Shown here piece by piece: positions 23,756 to 32,608 of a stretch of DNA of 64,000 bases. The stretch is taken from contig NZ_FSRS01000002.1 in assembly GCF_900142935.1 (NCBI RefSeq), positions 1-64,000 on the forward strand, written 5' to 3'. The DNA comes from Rhodovulum sp. ES.010. GTDB taxonomy: Bacteria > Pseudomonadota > Alphaproteobacteria > Rhodobacterales > Rhodobacteraceae. The notes below the pieces were generated by a model. That model was not told the DNA's origin and did not search any database. It saw only the letters and a program-made list of their open reading frames with translations. Within the stretch, counting starts at the first letter, position 1. Each line of letters begins with the position of its first letter. The translations under genes and the position numbers were made by a program.

Positions 23756-26700
23756 TCACAGGCAGAAGCAATCCTCGGCAAGAAGGTCGAACCCGATGCC
23801 GATGATGAAGGGCTGCACATGCCCGGTATCCGACGGGATGACCGGATCGAGCACGAGGCCGACGATATCGCCCTCGCCCGCGGTGAAGCCCTCGCCGTTG
23901 GCCTCTGCCAGGGCGATGATTTCCTGGGCGTTGGCCTGGGTGCCGGTGCCCGCGGGGATGAAGGTGGTCTGGTCGGTGAAGTGCCAGATCGCGGCCTGGA
24001 TCTCGGTCTCGGTATAGGTTTCGCCGGTGCCGTCGCCATTGTCCTGCGCGCCGAAATCCTGGTTCAGGATCCAGGTGATCAGGTCCAGATCCTCGAGCGC
24101 GTCGGTATCGAGGCTCGATCCGGCTGCCAGCGCCTCGGTCGCGACATAGACATTCGCCGCGACATCCACGTCGCGCACGATCGCATCGTCGCTGGCCAGG
24201 CAGTAGGCCTCGGCGAAGGTGTTGCCGTCGAGGCGGGCATCGCCCGAGCCCGAGAGGGTCACGGTGTAGCCCTCGATCAGCGGGGTTTCCGCCAGCGTGT
24301 CGATGCGGAAGTCGATCGCGCCCGGCAGGCTGGCCGAGATCGTCTCGAGGGTGTTCTTCGCCCCGCAGATCGTCACGTCGACCGTGGCCGTGGCGGTGCC
24401 GTCCAGCCCGTCGCCGATCGAGTAGGTGAAGCTGTCGGATGCTGTCGTGCGGATCAGCAGGTCCGCCGCCGCGATGCCGCCATAGGTGGCGCCGGCGCTG
24501 TCATAGCTCAGCGTGCCGTCGGCGTTCAGCGTCACCGTGGCGCCCGAGGCCAGCGTCACGCTGTCGCCCGCGGCGACCTCGACCCCCGCGACATGGGCCA
24601 CCGAGAGCGTTGCCCCCGGGGTGGGCGAACTGTCGCCGTCGAGCACGTCGATCACGGTCGCCTCGGTCGCGCAGACCTTGCCCGCATCGTCGTCGGCGAT
24701 CGGGTTCTCGCTGATCACGCCGGCATCGACGGTGAGGTTCTCCTCGCCGATCCCGAGCACGATCGGCCCGGTGAGGCCGGTCGCGTCGACATCGCTGTCC
24801 AGCGCGTCGTCGCCCGAGTCCTGCGCGGTGAAGTCGAACCCGTCGGCCGCGGCGAAGTCCACGAGGTAGGTTCCGGCCGCGAGCCCGGCGAACAGGTACT
24901 TGCCCGCCCCGTCGGTGACCGCGGTGCGGCCCGTCGCCGTGCCGTCGCCGTTCAGCAGCGTCACGGCGACCCCCGCAAGCCCTGCCTCGCCGGCATCCTG
25001 CAGGCCGTTGCGGTTGGCGTCGATCCACACCGTGTCGCCGAGGCTCGCGGTTTCCGGATCGGTCACGCCGGCGTCGTTGTCGGGCGTGTCGGCGCCCGCG
25101 GTCACCACGATGCCGGTGATCTGGCTCATGCCCGCGCCCAGGTCGGTGGCATCGGAGTCGATCGTGTCGTCCTCGCCCACGTTCGGCGCGGTCAGCGCAA
25201 GGCCGGTGACGGTGTCGGTGAACTTGACGCCGTAGGTCCCCGGGGCGAGGCCGGTGAAGCTGTAGCCACCGGTCGCGCCGGTGGTGGTGGTGATGCCGGT
25301 CGGCCCCCCGGCGGCGTCCAGCAGCTCGACGGTGACGCCCTCAACGCCGTTCACGCCGTCATCGTCCAGCCCGTTGCCGTCCGCGTCGATGAAGTAGCGC
25401 CCCGAGAGAGAGCCGGGCAGGTCCACGATCCCGGCATCGACGGTGAGGTTCACCTCGCCCTCGGCCAGGGAGAACACGCCGGTCGCACCGGAGGCGTCGG
25501 CGTCGGAATCGCCGGCATCCCCGTCCGGCCCGGTCTCGTTGTCAGGCGCGGTGAAGGCGAAGCCGCCCGCGGGCAGCTCGAACACCACCTGGTAGTCGCC
25601 GGCCGCGAGATCCTCGAACAGGTAATTGCCGTTGCCGTCGGTGGTCTGGGTGGCGACCACCGTGCCGGAACCGTCGAGCAGGCTGACGGTGACGTTCGCC
25701 ACGCCGGCCTCGCCCGCGTCCTGGAGGCCGTCGCCATCGGCGTCGAACCAGACGGTGTCGCCGATCGCGCCGAGCTTGGGCTCTTCGTCGCGGCACAGCT
25801 CGATCTTGTCGATCCGGACATATTCGCCGCCGTCGCTGTGGGCATAGAGCGCGATCTCGTCGCCGGCGTTGATCTCGACATTTTCCAGCGTGAACTCGGA
25901 GAAGCCGCCATTGTCGTTGCCCGAGCCGTCGTCGTCCTCGTTCAGCAGGATCGTGCCGACCTCGACGCCGTTCACCTTGACCACGACGGTCGACTGGCCG
26001 TCATCCTCGTCCTGGGCGAAGATCTTCAGGTCGTAGGTGCCGTCGCAGCCCTTGAAGACGGTCTTGAGCTTGCCGTCCTCGATGCCGCACCAGCCGCTCT
26101 TCAGCCGGACCAGCTCGTTGCCCGAGGCCTGCACGCCGCACACCGTCTTGTAGTTGTAGGCGTACATGTCCTCGGCCTCGATCGTGACGCAGGGCGCGCA
26201 GGCCGGTTCGCAGATCTCGATCTTGTCGATGCGGGCGTATTCGGCGCAGTCGCCGTAGCCCTTGAGCGTGATCCTGTCCCCATGCGCGAGGGAGACGTCC
26301 TCGAGGCTGACGGTGGTCCAGGTCGAACTGCCGTCGAGCCCGTTGCCGCCATCGTCCCTGTTCAGCCAGATCGTCTCGATCTTGCAGCCGTTCACGTAGA
26401 CCTGGATCGCGCCCTTGCCGTCGCTCTCGTCGATGAGACGCAGGTTGAGATCATAGGTCCCGCTCTCGCCCGTGAAGCTGGTCGAGGCGTAGCCCTTGGA
26501 CGTGCACAGCGCGATCCCCGCCCCGTCGGAGGCGTCGCCGCGATGCTCGACCTCGTAGCCCCACAGACGCATGTCCTCGGCTTCGATCACCGTGCAGGTG
26601 CCACCCGGGCCGCCTTCGTCGACATCGTCGACGCAGACCTTCAAGAGCTTGACCTCCTCGCCGCCCCTGCCGTCGGAGACCTTGACCTTGACCTCGTAGA

Positions 26701-27418
26701 CGTTGTCGGCGCCGTGGTCGGCCGGGGCCTCGTAATCCGGGGCGGCCTTGAAGCGCAGCTCGCCGCTATGGGCGTCGATCTCGAACAGCCCGCCATCGGC
26801 GCCGCCGGCGATCGAATAGGTCAGACTGTCGCCGTCGGAATCGCTCGCGTCGAGATCGATCACGGCGGCGGTGTTCTCGTCGATGCAGATCTCGCCGCTG
26901 TCGGGGACGTTGTCGAAGCCGGGCGCGGTGTTCGGATCTTCCTTCGGACCGGCGTCGAGGCAGGCGTAGTCCACCCAGTTGCCGCTGACGTCGCATTCGC
27001 TGCGGATGGTCAGCTCGGCGCCCGCCGGGGGCATGCCGTAGCCGGAATGGAAGGTGAAGTAGTCGCCCGAGGTGCCTTCCTGCTCGATCTCGATCATCAG
27101 GTACCAGTTGCCGTGCTGGTCCGTCACCCAGTAATAGCTCTCGGCGTAGATCTGGCCGCCGCTGCCCGCCGCGGCGCCGCCCTTGGTGATCGTGGCGGTC
27201 TGGCCGTAACGGTCGGTGGCATGGTCGCACCAGTCGCCCGAAAGATACCGGTCGTTGTCGGTGACCTCGATGCAGGTATCGGCATGGGCCGGCATCGTGA
27301 AGCTGTCACCGCAGCCCACATCGGAGCCGAGCCCGCCCTGCGACAGCAGCTGGTGCTCGCTGAACGCGGTGAATTCGTAAGTCTTGTCGTAACTGTACCC
27401 ACCGTAATAATAGGTCAT
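23756..27418 (-). CDS. Multidomain surface protein with SdrD-like repeats, carbohydrate-binding domains and a thioester-like domain (1220 aa)
   Basis: No Sec signal (MTYYYGGYSYDKTYEFTAFS). Order: N-terminal domain (1-150), cadherin-like domain (about 155-265), two malectin/CBM-like domains opening IEAEDMRLWGYEV (about 275-400) and IEAEDMYAYNY (about 410-541). Three SdrD B-type repeats follow with GDTVWFDADGDGLQDAGEAG or variants (about 550-900), then a VCBS/cadherin-like domain (about 905-1018). The C-terminal ~200 residues carry AYCLAS (Cys about 1073), ITWILN and TETEIQAAIWHFTD (Gln about 1141), the pattern of the Cys-Gln thioester domain of Gram-positive adhesins. Export is presumably by type I secretion. 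ATG 27418 follows an AAAGGGA motif; 27466 is an alternative. A promoter candidate lies at 27741-27769. Likely an adhesin binding glycans and possibly bonding covalently to targets. Confidence 0.83.
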   Translation of the reverse strand: MTYYYGGYSYDKTYEFTAFSEHQLLSQGGLGSDVGCGDSFTMPAHADTCIEVTDNDRYLSGDWCDHATDRYGQTATITKGGAAAGSGGQIYAESYYWVTDQHGNWYLMIEIEQEGTSGDYFTFHSGYGMPPAGAELTIRSECDVSGNWVDYACLDAGPKEDPNTAPGFDNVPDSGEICIDENTAAVIDLDASDSDGDSLTYSIAGGADGGLFEIDAHSGELRFKAAPDYEAPADHGADNVYEVKVKVSDGRGGEEVKLLKVCVDDVDEGGPGGTCTVIEAEDMRLWGYEVEHRGDASDGAGIALCTSKGYASTSFTGESGTYDLNLRLIDESDGKGAIQVYVNGCKIETIWLNRDDGGNGLDGSSTWTTVSLEDVSLAHGDRITLKGYGDCAEYARIDKIEICEPACAPCVTIEAEDMYAYNYKTVCGVQASGNELVRLKSGWCGIEDGKLKTVFKGCDGTYDLKIFAQDEDDGQSTVVVKVNGVEVGTILLNEDDDGSGNDNGGFSEFTLENVEINAGDEIALYAHSDGGEYVRIDKIELCRDEEPKLGAIGDTVWFDADGDGLQDAGEAGVANVTVSLLDGSGTVVATQTTDGNGNYLFEDLAAGDYQVVFELPAGGFAFTAPDNETGPDGDAGDSDADASGATGVFSLAEGEVNLTVDAGIVDLPGSLSGRYFIDADGNGLDDDGVNGVEGVTVELLDAAGGPTGITTTTGATGGYSFTGLAPGTYGVKFTDTVTGLALTAPNVGEDDTIDSDATDLGAGMSQITGIVVTAGADTPDNDAGVTDPETASLGDTVWIDANRNGLQDAGEAGLAGVAVTLLNGDGTATGRTAVTDGAGKYLFAGLAAGTYLVDFAAADGFDFTAQDSGDDALDSDVDATGLTGPIVLGIGEENLTVDAGVISENPIADDDAGKVCATEATVIDVLDGDSSPTPGATLSVAHVAGVEVAAGDSVTLASGATVTLNADGTLSYDSAGATYGGIAAADLLIRTTASDSFTYSIGDGLDGTATATVDVTICGAKNTLETISASLPGAIDFRIDTLAETPLIEGYTVTLSGSGDARLDGNTFAEAYCLASDDAIVRDVDVAANVYVATEALAAGSSLDTDALEDLDLITWILNQDFGAQDNGDGTGETYTETEIQAAIWHFTDQTTFIPAGTGTQANAQEIIALAEANGEGFTAGEGDIVGLVLDPVIPSDTGHVQPFIIGIGFDLLAEDCFCL

Positions 27419-27740
27419 CCCGTCTGTCCCTTTCAACCTGCACAGGCCGATTTCCGGCTCTGTCATCGCGATGGACCGCCGTCATAGCGGACCAACCAGC
27501 ACATGCGTGTCGTGGTCGTGACTGCAGGTCGTCCGGCACGGTCGCGAAGAAGACTGGAAAGGAACGCCGTCACCCGGATCGCCCCGTTCGCACGAGTGAC
27601 GTTCCGGTCCGGCCCCGGCCATATGAAATTCCCCCCGGCCGGCCTTGCGCAAAAAACTCCCGAAGGCTTTCTGTGAAAAACCCATCTTCCCCCGGCCACA
27701 ATGCCGAGCCAACCACCCCCGTCATCACTCACGGCATGAT

Positions 27741-27769
27741 AATATCCCGAAATGCCAAGTTTTTGACAA
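27741..27769 (-). promoter_or_regulatory. Sigma70-like promoter candidate for the 1220-aa protein
   Basis: On the minus strand TTGTCA (27769-27764), a 17-bp spacer and GATATT (27746-27741) lie about 320 bp upstream of the start. The -35 side overlaps a small dyad GACAA-GCTAA-TTGTC (27765-27779). The remaining leader (27419-28023) shows no gene. Confidence 0.45.
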
Positions 27770-28023
27770 GCTAATTGTCGAAATCCGCCGCATTTTCCGG
27801 ATGCCGCCGCCTGGCCGCGCCCCGCGTTCTCTATGGGATGACAATAGCTTGTTCCGGTCGGGGCGGGATATCCCGGATGGCGCACCGCGGCGGCCGGGAC
27901 AACGGGAGCGCAACCGAGGCGAGACGGGTGTTCCCGCGGCTGCCGCGGCGGTGGTGCCCGTGATTCCGTCTGCGTCTGCGGCGACACTTGCCGCAGGGGG
28001 GCGCGCCCGGCGCCGGGGCCGCC

Positions 28024-28839
28024 TCAGGGCTTGCCGTGATCCGAATACCGGTAGGCATTGAGCAGGACCCCGAGCACGTTGGTATGCTCGGCGATCTCGC
28101 GCTCGCAGGTGTCGAACTGGCTGTGGCGCGTGGTCTCGGCGCGGATCACGATCAGCGCGCAATCGACATTCTTGAGGAAGGCGCGGGTGTCGTCGTTGAC
28201 CAGGACCGAGGGCAGATCGAAGATCATGAGGTCGGGCTTGTAGGCGGCCTCGATCTCGTCGAGCATGTCGGCGGTTTCCTCGGCGAGCAGGAGCCGGGTG
28301 GGGTCGGTCTCGGAGCGGTTCGCCGCCGAGAAGGCGACGTTGTCGCCGAAGCGCAGCGCCTGCTCGGCGAAGCTGACCTTGCCGGTGAGCACGTCCCCGA
28401 TGCTGTGACGCGGTGCGATCTGCAGGAACTCGTGCACGGAGGGGTCGCGCAAATCGAGATCGAACAGCATCGAGCGCAGGTCGCGCTGGCGCCCCAGGCC
28501 GAGGGCGAGGTTGCAGGCCACCGTCGTCTTGCCCGAGCCCGGCATGGGCGAGGTGATGGCCAGCCGCTTCCAGCCGTGGTGCCGCATCTGCAGCACCGCC
28601 TTGGTGCGCAGGATGTCGAACGGGGTGGCGGCCTCGCTGACCTCGCGCGCGACCACGAGATGGTCGACGAGTTGCCGGTCGTCGAGATCGAAGGGCGCGA
28701 GCGCCTCCCACATCTCGTCGAGCGCGGAGGCCGCATCGGCGGCGAGCCGCGGCTTGGGGGGACGCCGCGCCGGGGGCGCGGAGGGCTGGCCGGTCCGTGT
28801 CTTGCGGGCCTTGTCGAGGGCGGCCTGTAGCTTTTCCAT
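28024..28839 (-). CDS. CpsD/CapB-type P-loop kinase for polysaccharide export
   Basis: A 271-residue cytoplasmic ATPase of the BY-kinase/ParA superfamily that partners the Wzz-type protein encoded upstream. It shows FDILRTKAVLQMRHHGWKRL, Walker A TSPMPGSGKTTVACN, Walker A' SMLFDLDLRDPS and Walker B LMIFDLPSVL. It lacks the terminal tyrosine cluster of classic BY-kinases (the end is NAYRYSDHGKP with two tyrosines), so autophosphorylation may be limited. ATG 28839 begins the family-like MEKLQAALDKARK. It is third in the minus-strand set exeA-wzz-cpsD and starts 26 bp after wzz ends. It probably controls polymer chain length and export. Confidence 0.9.
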   Translation of the reverse strand: MEKLQAALDKARKTRTGQPSAPPARRPPKPRLAADAASALDEMWEALAPFDLDDRQLVDHLVVAREVSEAATPFDILRTKAVLQMRHHGWKRLAITSPMPGSGKTTVACNLALGLGRQRDLRSMLFDLDLRDPSVHEFLQIAPRHSIGDVLTGKVSFAEQALRFGDNVAFSAANRSETDPTRLLLAEETADMLDEIEAAYKPDLMIFDLPSVLVNDDTRAFLKNVDCALIVIRAETTRHSQFDTCEREIAEHTNVLGVLLNAYRYSDHGKP

Positions 28840-28865
28840 GGCGGGTTTCCGTTCCGGCGCAGGGA

Positions 28866-30416
28866 TCAGTGCATGGCCCGCGCGGCGACCGTCCCGGGGG
28901 GCGGGTCGGCCGGGCGGGCCTCCGGTGCGCCGGCCATCCACAGCCCCGGCACCAGCGCGATCATGAGGGTGAAGCTCGCCCCGAGGAAGCGGCGCCGGCG
29001 CAGCAGCCTGCCGTTCCGGCTCTTCATGTAGGGGATCGTCGCGAGCGGCGTGATGTCGAACCGGGCGGTCAGCTCGGCGGGGGAGCGGATCGTGCGGTTG
29101 AGAAGTTCGAGGACGGCGAAATAGGCCGCGGCCAGGGCGAGGCCCGCGGCCATCCCCATCGCCGCCACCTTCGGACGGTCGGGCCCGGTCGGGACCTGGG
29201 GCACGCTGGCGCTTTCGAGGACGTTGATGCGCTGGCCCTGGGCGGTGCTTTCGACCCGCTCGCTCATCCGCGCCTCGTTGAGATTGGCGACCGCGCCGTT
29301 GTAGCGGGTCTGGATGATCTCGTAGTCGCGTTCCAGCGCCGCGAGCTGGATGCCGTTCACCGCGCTTTTCGAGATCGTCTGCTGCAGCTCGTCAAGCTCT
29401 TCGTGCGTGTCGTCGATATCGGTCTGGAGCGTCGCGAGCTGGTTGTCGATCTGCGCGAGGGTGGCGTCGAGGAGCGCCTGCTCGGGCGAGGACTCGCCGG
29501 TCCCGCCGGTGGAGGTGCCCGCCTCGGTCTGGGCCGCGACCACCGCTTCCAGCCGGTCGATGATCGCCTGCAGGCGGATCACCCGGGGGCTTTCCTCGGT
29601 ATAGATGGCCTTGGCGTTCTCCAGCTCGGCCCGGGCCACGATCAGCCGTTCCTCCTCGGGGGTGCGGCGGCGGCTCTGGCCGGCGCTGACCCGCCCGGTG
29701 GTCTCGAAGATGCGGATGATCTCCCCGCGCTGCGCCTGGCCGGCCTTGAGGTCGCGCTCCAGCCGGGCGAGGCGTTCCTGCAGCAGCGTCTGGCGCCCGA
29801 GCCGGTAACCCTGGTCCTCGGGCAGCGCCTCGGCGTTCTCGGACTTGAAGGTCGCGATCGCGGCGCTCTGGCGGTCGAGCTCCTGGCCCAGCCGGTCGAC
29901 CTCCTGCTCGAAGAAGCTCAGCGTGTTCTCGGCGCGCGAGGTCCGGAACTCGGCATTCTCCTCAAGCACCAGGGTGACGTATTCATTGACGACATTGGCC
30001 GCGATCCGCGGGGAATGGGAGGTGAACCCGATCGTCATCAGCGTCGCCTGCTCGCGCCCGGCGGTGCGCCGGATCGACGTGGCCGCCCGCATCCTGGCCA
30101 CGACGCGGTCCGGCTCCATCCGGCGGATCTCGGGGAACACGTCGAAGCGGTTGGCGATGTCGATCAGGTTCGCCCGGGTCAGCAGCTTCTGCTCGATGAT
30201 GTCGAGCTGTTCGACCGCGCCGGTCTGCACCGTCGAGGCGACCATGCTGTCGGGGATCTGCGGCGCCTCGACCAGCAGGCGGGCCGAGGTCGAGAAGGTC
30301 TCGGGCAGTTTCAGGGCCGCCACCACCCCGCCGGCGGTGGCGACGATCACGAACAGCGCCATCACCGGCAGGCGGCGCAGGAACAGCGCCCAGTAGAGTT
30401 GCAGGTCGAAATTCAT
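28866..30416 (-). CDS. Wzz/GumC-type chain-length determinant (polysaccharide co-polymerase)
   Basis: A 516-residue inner-membrane protein with a first transmembrane helix at about 17-37 (PVMALFVIVATAGGVVAALK), a Wzz domain (FSTSARLLVEAPQIPDSMVA) and a long periplasmic coiled coil (about 150-400). A second helix at about 425-447 carries the family Pro-rich motif region (VPQVPTGPDRPKVAAMGMAA), and a further hydrophobic stretch lies near 490. It works with the CpsD-type kinase and the Wza-type exporter to set chain length. Its ATG overlaps the ExeA-type stop by 4 bp (ATGA), so the two are translationally coupled. The gene arrangement matches exosortase-associated EPS loci. Confidence 0.92.
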   Translation of the reverse strand: MNFDLQLYWALFLRRLPVMALFVIVATAGGVVAALKLPETFSTSARLLVEAPQIPDSMVASTVQTGAVEQLDIIEQKLLTRANLIDIANRFDVFPEIRRMEPDRVVARMRAATSIRRTAGREQATLMTIGFTSHSPRIAANVVNEYVTLVLEENAEFRTSRAENTLSFFEQEVDRLGQELDRQSAAIATFKSENAEALPEDQGYRLGRQTLLQERLARLERDLKAGQAQRGEIIRIFETTGRVSAGQSRRRTPEEERLIVARAELENAKAIYTEESPRVIRLQAIIDRLEAVVAAQTEAGTSTGGTGESSPEQALLDATLAQIDNQLATLQTDIDDTHEELDELQQTISKSAVNGIQLAALERDYEIIQTRYNGAVANLNEARMSERVESTAQGQRINVLESASVPQVPTGPDRPKVAAMGMAAGLALAAAYFAVLELLNRTIRSPAELTARFDITPLATIPYMKSRNGRLLRRRRFLGASFTLMIALVPGLWMAGAPEARPADPPPGTVAARAMH

Positions 30417-31294
30417 TCGGCGGCCTTCCCGAAGCTGTCGAGCGGATCAGTAAGAAAGAGCGCTTCGCTCATCGGCTTGAGGATCAGCCCGTCGCGCACC
30501 AGTTCGCGGATCGCGGCGATGCCCACCTTGTCGTGGCCCGCGCTCGCCGCGTAGACCAGCGCCAGGTCGCAGAGCTTGTTGACCATCCGCGGGATGCCGC
30601 CCGACTCCCCGAAGATCGCGCGGGTCGCCTCGGCGGTGATTTCCTTGCCCGAGCCGCCCGCATGCCGCAACCGGTGGGCGATGTAGTCCCGCGTGGTGGC
30701 GAGATCCATCGGCTCGAGGTGGTAGACCGCCGTCACCCGTTGCGCGAACTGCCGCAATTCGGGACGGCGCACGAGGTCGCGCAGTTCCGGCTGGCCGACC
30801 AGGATGATCTGCAAGAGTTCATCCTTGCCCGAGTTGATGTTGGTGAGCATCCGAAGCTCTTCCAGCGTCTCGGCGCCCAGGTTCTGCGCCTCGTCCACGA
30901 TCAGCGCGACATGGCGCCCGGCGGCGTATTCGTCGAGCACGAAGAGCTGGAACCGCTGGAACAGGGCCACGTAGTCGGCCCCGGCCGGCACCTCGACATC
31001 GAGCGCGTTCAGCACCCAGCGCAAGAGGTCGCCGCGGCCGCCCTGCGCGTTCGAGATCAGGCCCACCGTCACCTCGTCCTCGACCCCGGCGAGCAGCGCC
31101 TGGATCAGGGTGGTCTTGCCGGTGCCCACCTCGCCGGTCACGACCGTCAGCGGGGCGCAGGTCACCAGCCCGTATTCGAGCACCGCGAAGGCCCGGGTAT
31201 GTGCCTGCGACCAGAACAGGAAGTCGGGGTCGGGCGACAGCGAGAAGGGCCGCTCGCGAAAGCCGAAATGATCGTTGTAAAGGGCGGCGCTCAT
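30413..31294 (-). CDS. ExeA/GspA-type AAA ATPase of the exosortase/EPS locus
   Basis: A 293-residue AAA ATPase starting MSAALYNDHFGFRERPFSLS, with PDPDFLFWSQAHTRAFAVLE, Walker A TGEVGTGKTTLIQ, Walker B HVALIVDEAQNLG and sensor-type residues in IILVGQPELRDLVRRPEL. This family is a standard member of exosortase-linked EPS operons, where its exact role is unknown. It leads the minus-strand operon with wzz (ATGA overlap) and cpsD. Divergent from the sugar transferase at 31800 across a 500-bp regulatory region. Confidence 0.92.
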   Translation of the reverse strand: MSAALYNDHFGFRERPFSLSPDPDFLFWSQAHTRAFAVLEYGLVTCAPLTVVTGEVGTGKTTLIQALLAGVEDEVTVGLISNAQGGRGDLLRWVLNALDVEVPAGADYVALFQRFQLFVLDEYAAGRHVALIVDEAQNLGAETLEELRMLTNINSGKDELLQIILVGQPELRDLVRRPELRQFAQRVTAVYHLEPMDLATTRDYIAHRLRHAGGSGKEITAEATRAIFGESGGIPRMVNKLCDLALVYAASAGHDKVGIAAIRELVRDGLILKPMSEALFLTDPLDSFGKAAE

Positions 31295-31799
31295 GACCTG
31301 CTCTTATACTCGTTCGGCCCCGGCTGCGACAGCGCGGACCACAACAGACAAAACAAAGGACTTGTATGTCAGGCCGTAGTCTGAAGCCGTGTCTTTTTCA
31401 AGGCATTCCCGGGGCCGCCGCGGCGGCCGGCCGGGTCCCCCCTGCAGTCTACCCCAAGGGCGGGTGATTCGCCGCTGCGGTGCGAAAAATGCCCGCAGTG
31501 CCGCAATTTCGTTTCCCGGTGCGTCACAATTGCCGCCATGTCGGGGCAGTGTCGCCGCGCTGCCGCCCGCTCCGGTAGAGTGCCGCCGGGCCGATTGCCC
31601 GAATTCGCGGCCCTCGGGGCGAATTTGACCGGAAAATCAAGGGCGGTCCATTCAGACCTTTGATTAAATTCGGCCACAATGTTACCACATTGTCGTGTGG
31701 GCCGGTCATCATCCGGTCTGGGGGATAACGCGGCGGCCCCGCGTCGCCGTGGTCAGGGTGACATATTCTTGAAGGGTCGGCATCCGCCGGCAGCTGCTT
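31295..31799. other. Divergent 500-bp promoter region
   Basis: No gene is seen between the exeA-type operon and the sugar-transferase operon. It contains the dyad at 31676-31693 and AT-richer patches near both ends that should hold the two opposing promoters. Confidence 0.5.
31676..31693. promoter_or_regulatory. Perfect 7-bp dyad, candidate operator
   Basis: ACAATGT-TACC-ACATTGT is a perfect inverted repeat with a 4-base centre, 107 bp upstream of the sugar transferase start. Size and symmetry fit a dimeric regulator. The regulator is unknown. Confidence 0.5.
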
Positions 31800-32493
31800 A
31801 TGACATTGTATTTGACGGACTTGAACGGGAACGTGCAAGCCGAGCCGGCTGTCGGCCCGGTCGTTCCTCCCCGCCGGGGCCGGAGCGGCGTCTACCGCGC
31901 CATACTCAAGCGCACGCTCGACCTCGCGCTCGTGCTGGTCACGGCGCCGATCACCGTGCCGCTCATCTTGCTTCTCGCGCTTCTCGTGGCGACCGACGGC
32001 CACCGGCCGTTCTACACCCAGATGCGCGTGGGCCGGAACGGCCCACGCCTTCCGCCTGTGGAAGCTGCGCACCATGGTGCCGGACGCCGAGCGCATCCTC
32101 GAGGATTACCTCGCGCGCAACCCGGCCGCGCGGCTGGAATGGAACGCCACGCAGAAGCTCAAGCACGACCCGCGCATCACCCGGGTCGGCCGCTTCCTGC
32201 GCAAGACCTCGCTCGACGAGTTGCCGCAGCTGATCAACGTGCTGAACGGGACGATGTCGCTCGTCGGTCCGCGTCCGATGCTGATCGAGCAGCAGGCCTT
32301 CTACCCGGGCCGCGCCTATTACAACCTGCGCCCCGGGATCACCGGCCTGTGGCAAATCTCGGACCGCAACGCCTGCGACTTCGTCGGCCGCGCGCCCTAT
32401 GACGAACAATACGACCGGATCCTGTCCTTCTGGATCGATCTCGGCGTGCTTTTCCGCACCGTGTTCGTCGTGCTGCGCGGAACCGGCTACTGA
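31800..32493 (+). pseudogene. Undecaprenyl-phosphate sugar phosphotransferase (initiating enzyme), frameshifted
   Basis: The enzyme that loads the first sugar phosphate on the lipid carrier, short ExoY/PssA type. The first frame (from ATG 31800) gives the start, the membrane segment LDLALVLVTAPITVPLILLL and YTQMRVGRNG. The rest, AFRLWKLRTMVPDAERILED, TSLDELPQLINVLNGTMSLV and GPRPMLIEQQAFYPG, is in the +1 frame to 32493. The shift lies at the CCC of 32042-32044: removing one C restores GHAFRLWKLRTM and a normal ~231-residue protein. All catalytic motifs are otherwise intact, so this is a very recent mutation, a phase state or a sequencing error. An alternative start at 32074 would lack the membrane anchor. 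Confidence 0.87.
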
Positions 32494-32608
32494 AACCGGA
32501 TTACCGGTTGCGCGCGTCTCGGGCCGTCCCGTAAGAGGTTAAAGACAGGCCTTTCATGGCCTGCCGCCTGGCCGTTCCGTCGGCGGTCCGACGAAAGGAG
32601 TGCATCCT

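Noticed and set aside
23606..27487. 1293-codon plus-strand frame over the SdrD-like gene
   Set aside because: Shadow of the minus-strand gene, without recognisable domains. The minus strand shows clear SdrD, cadherin and IEAEDM domains.
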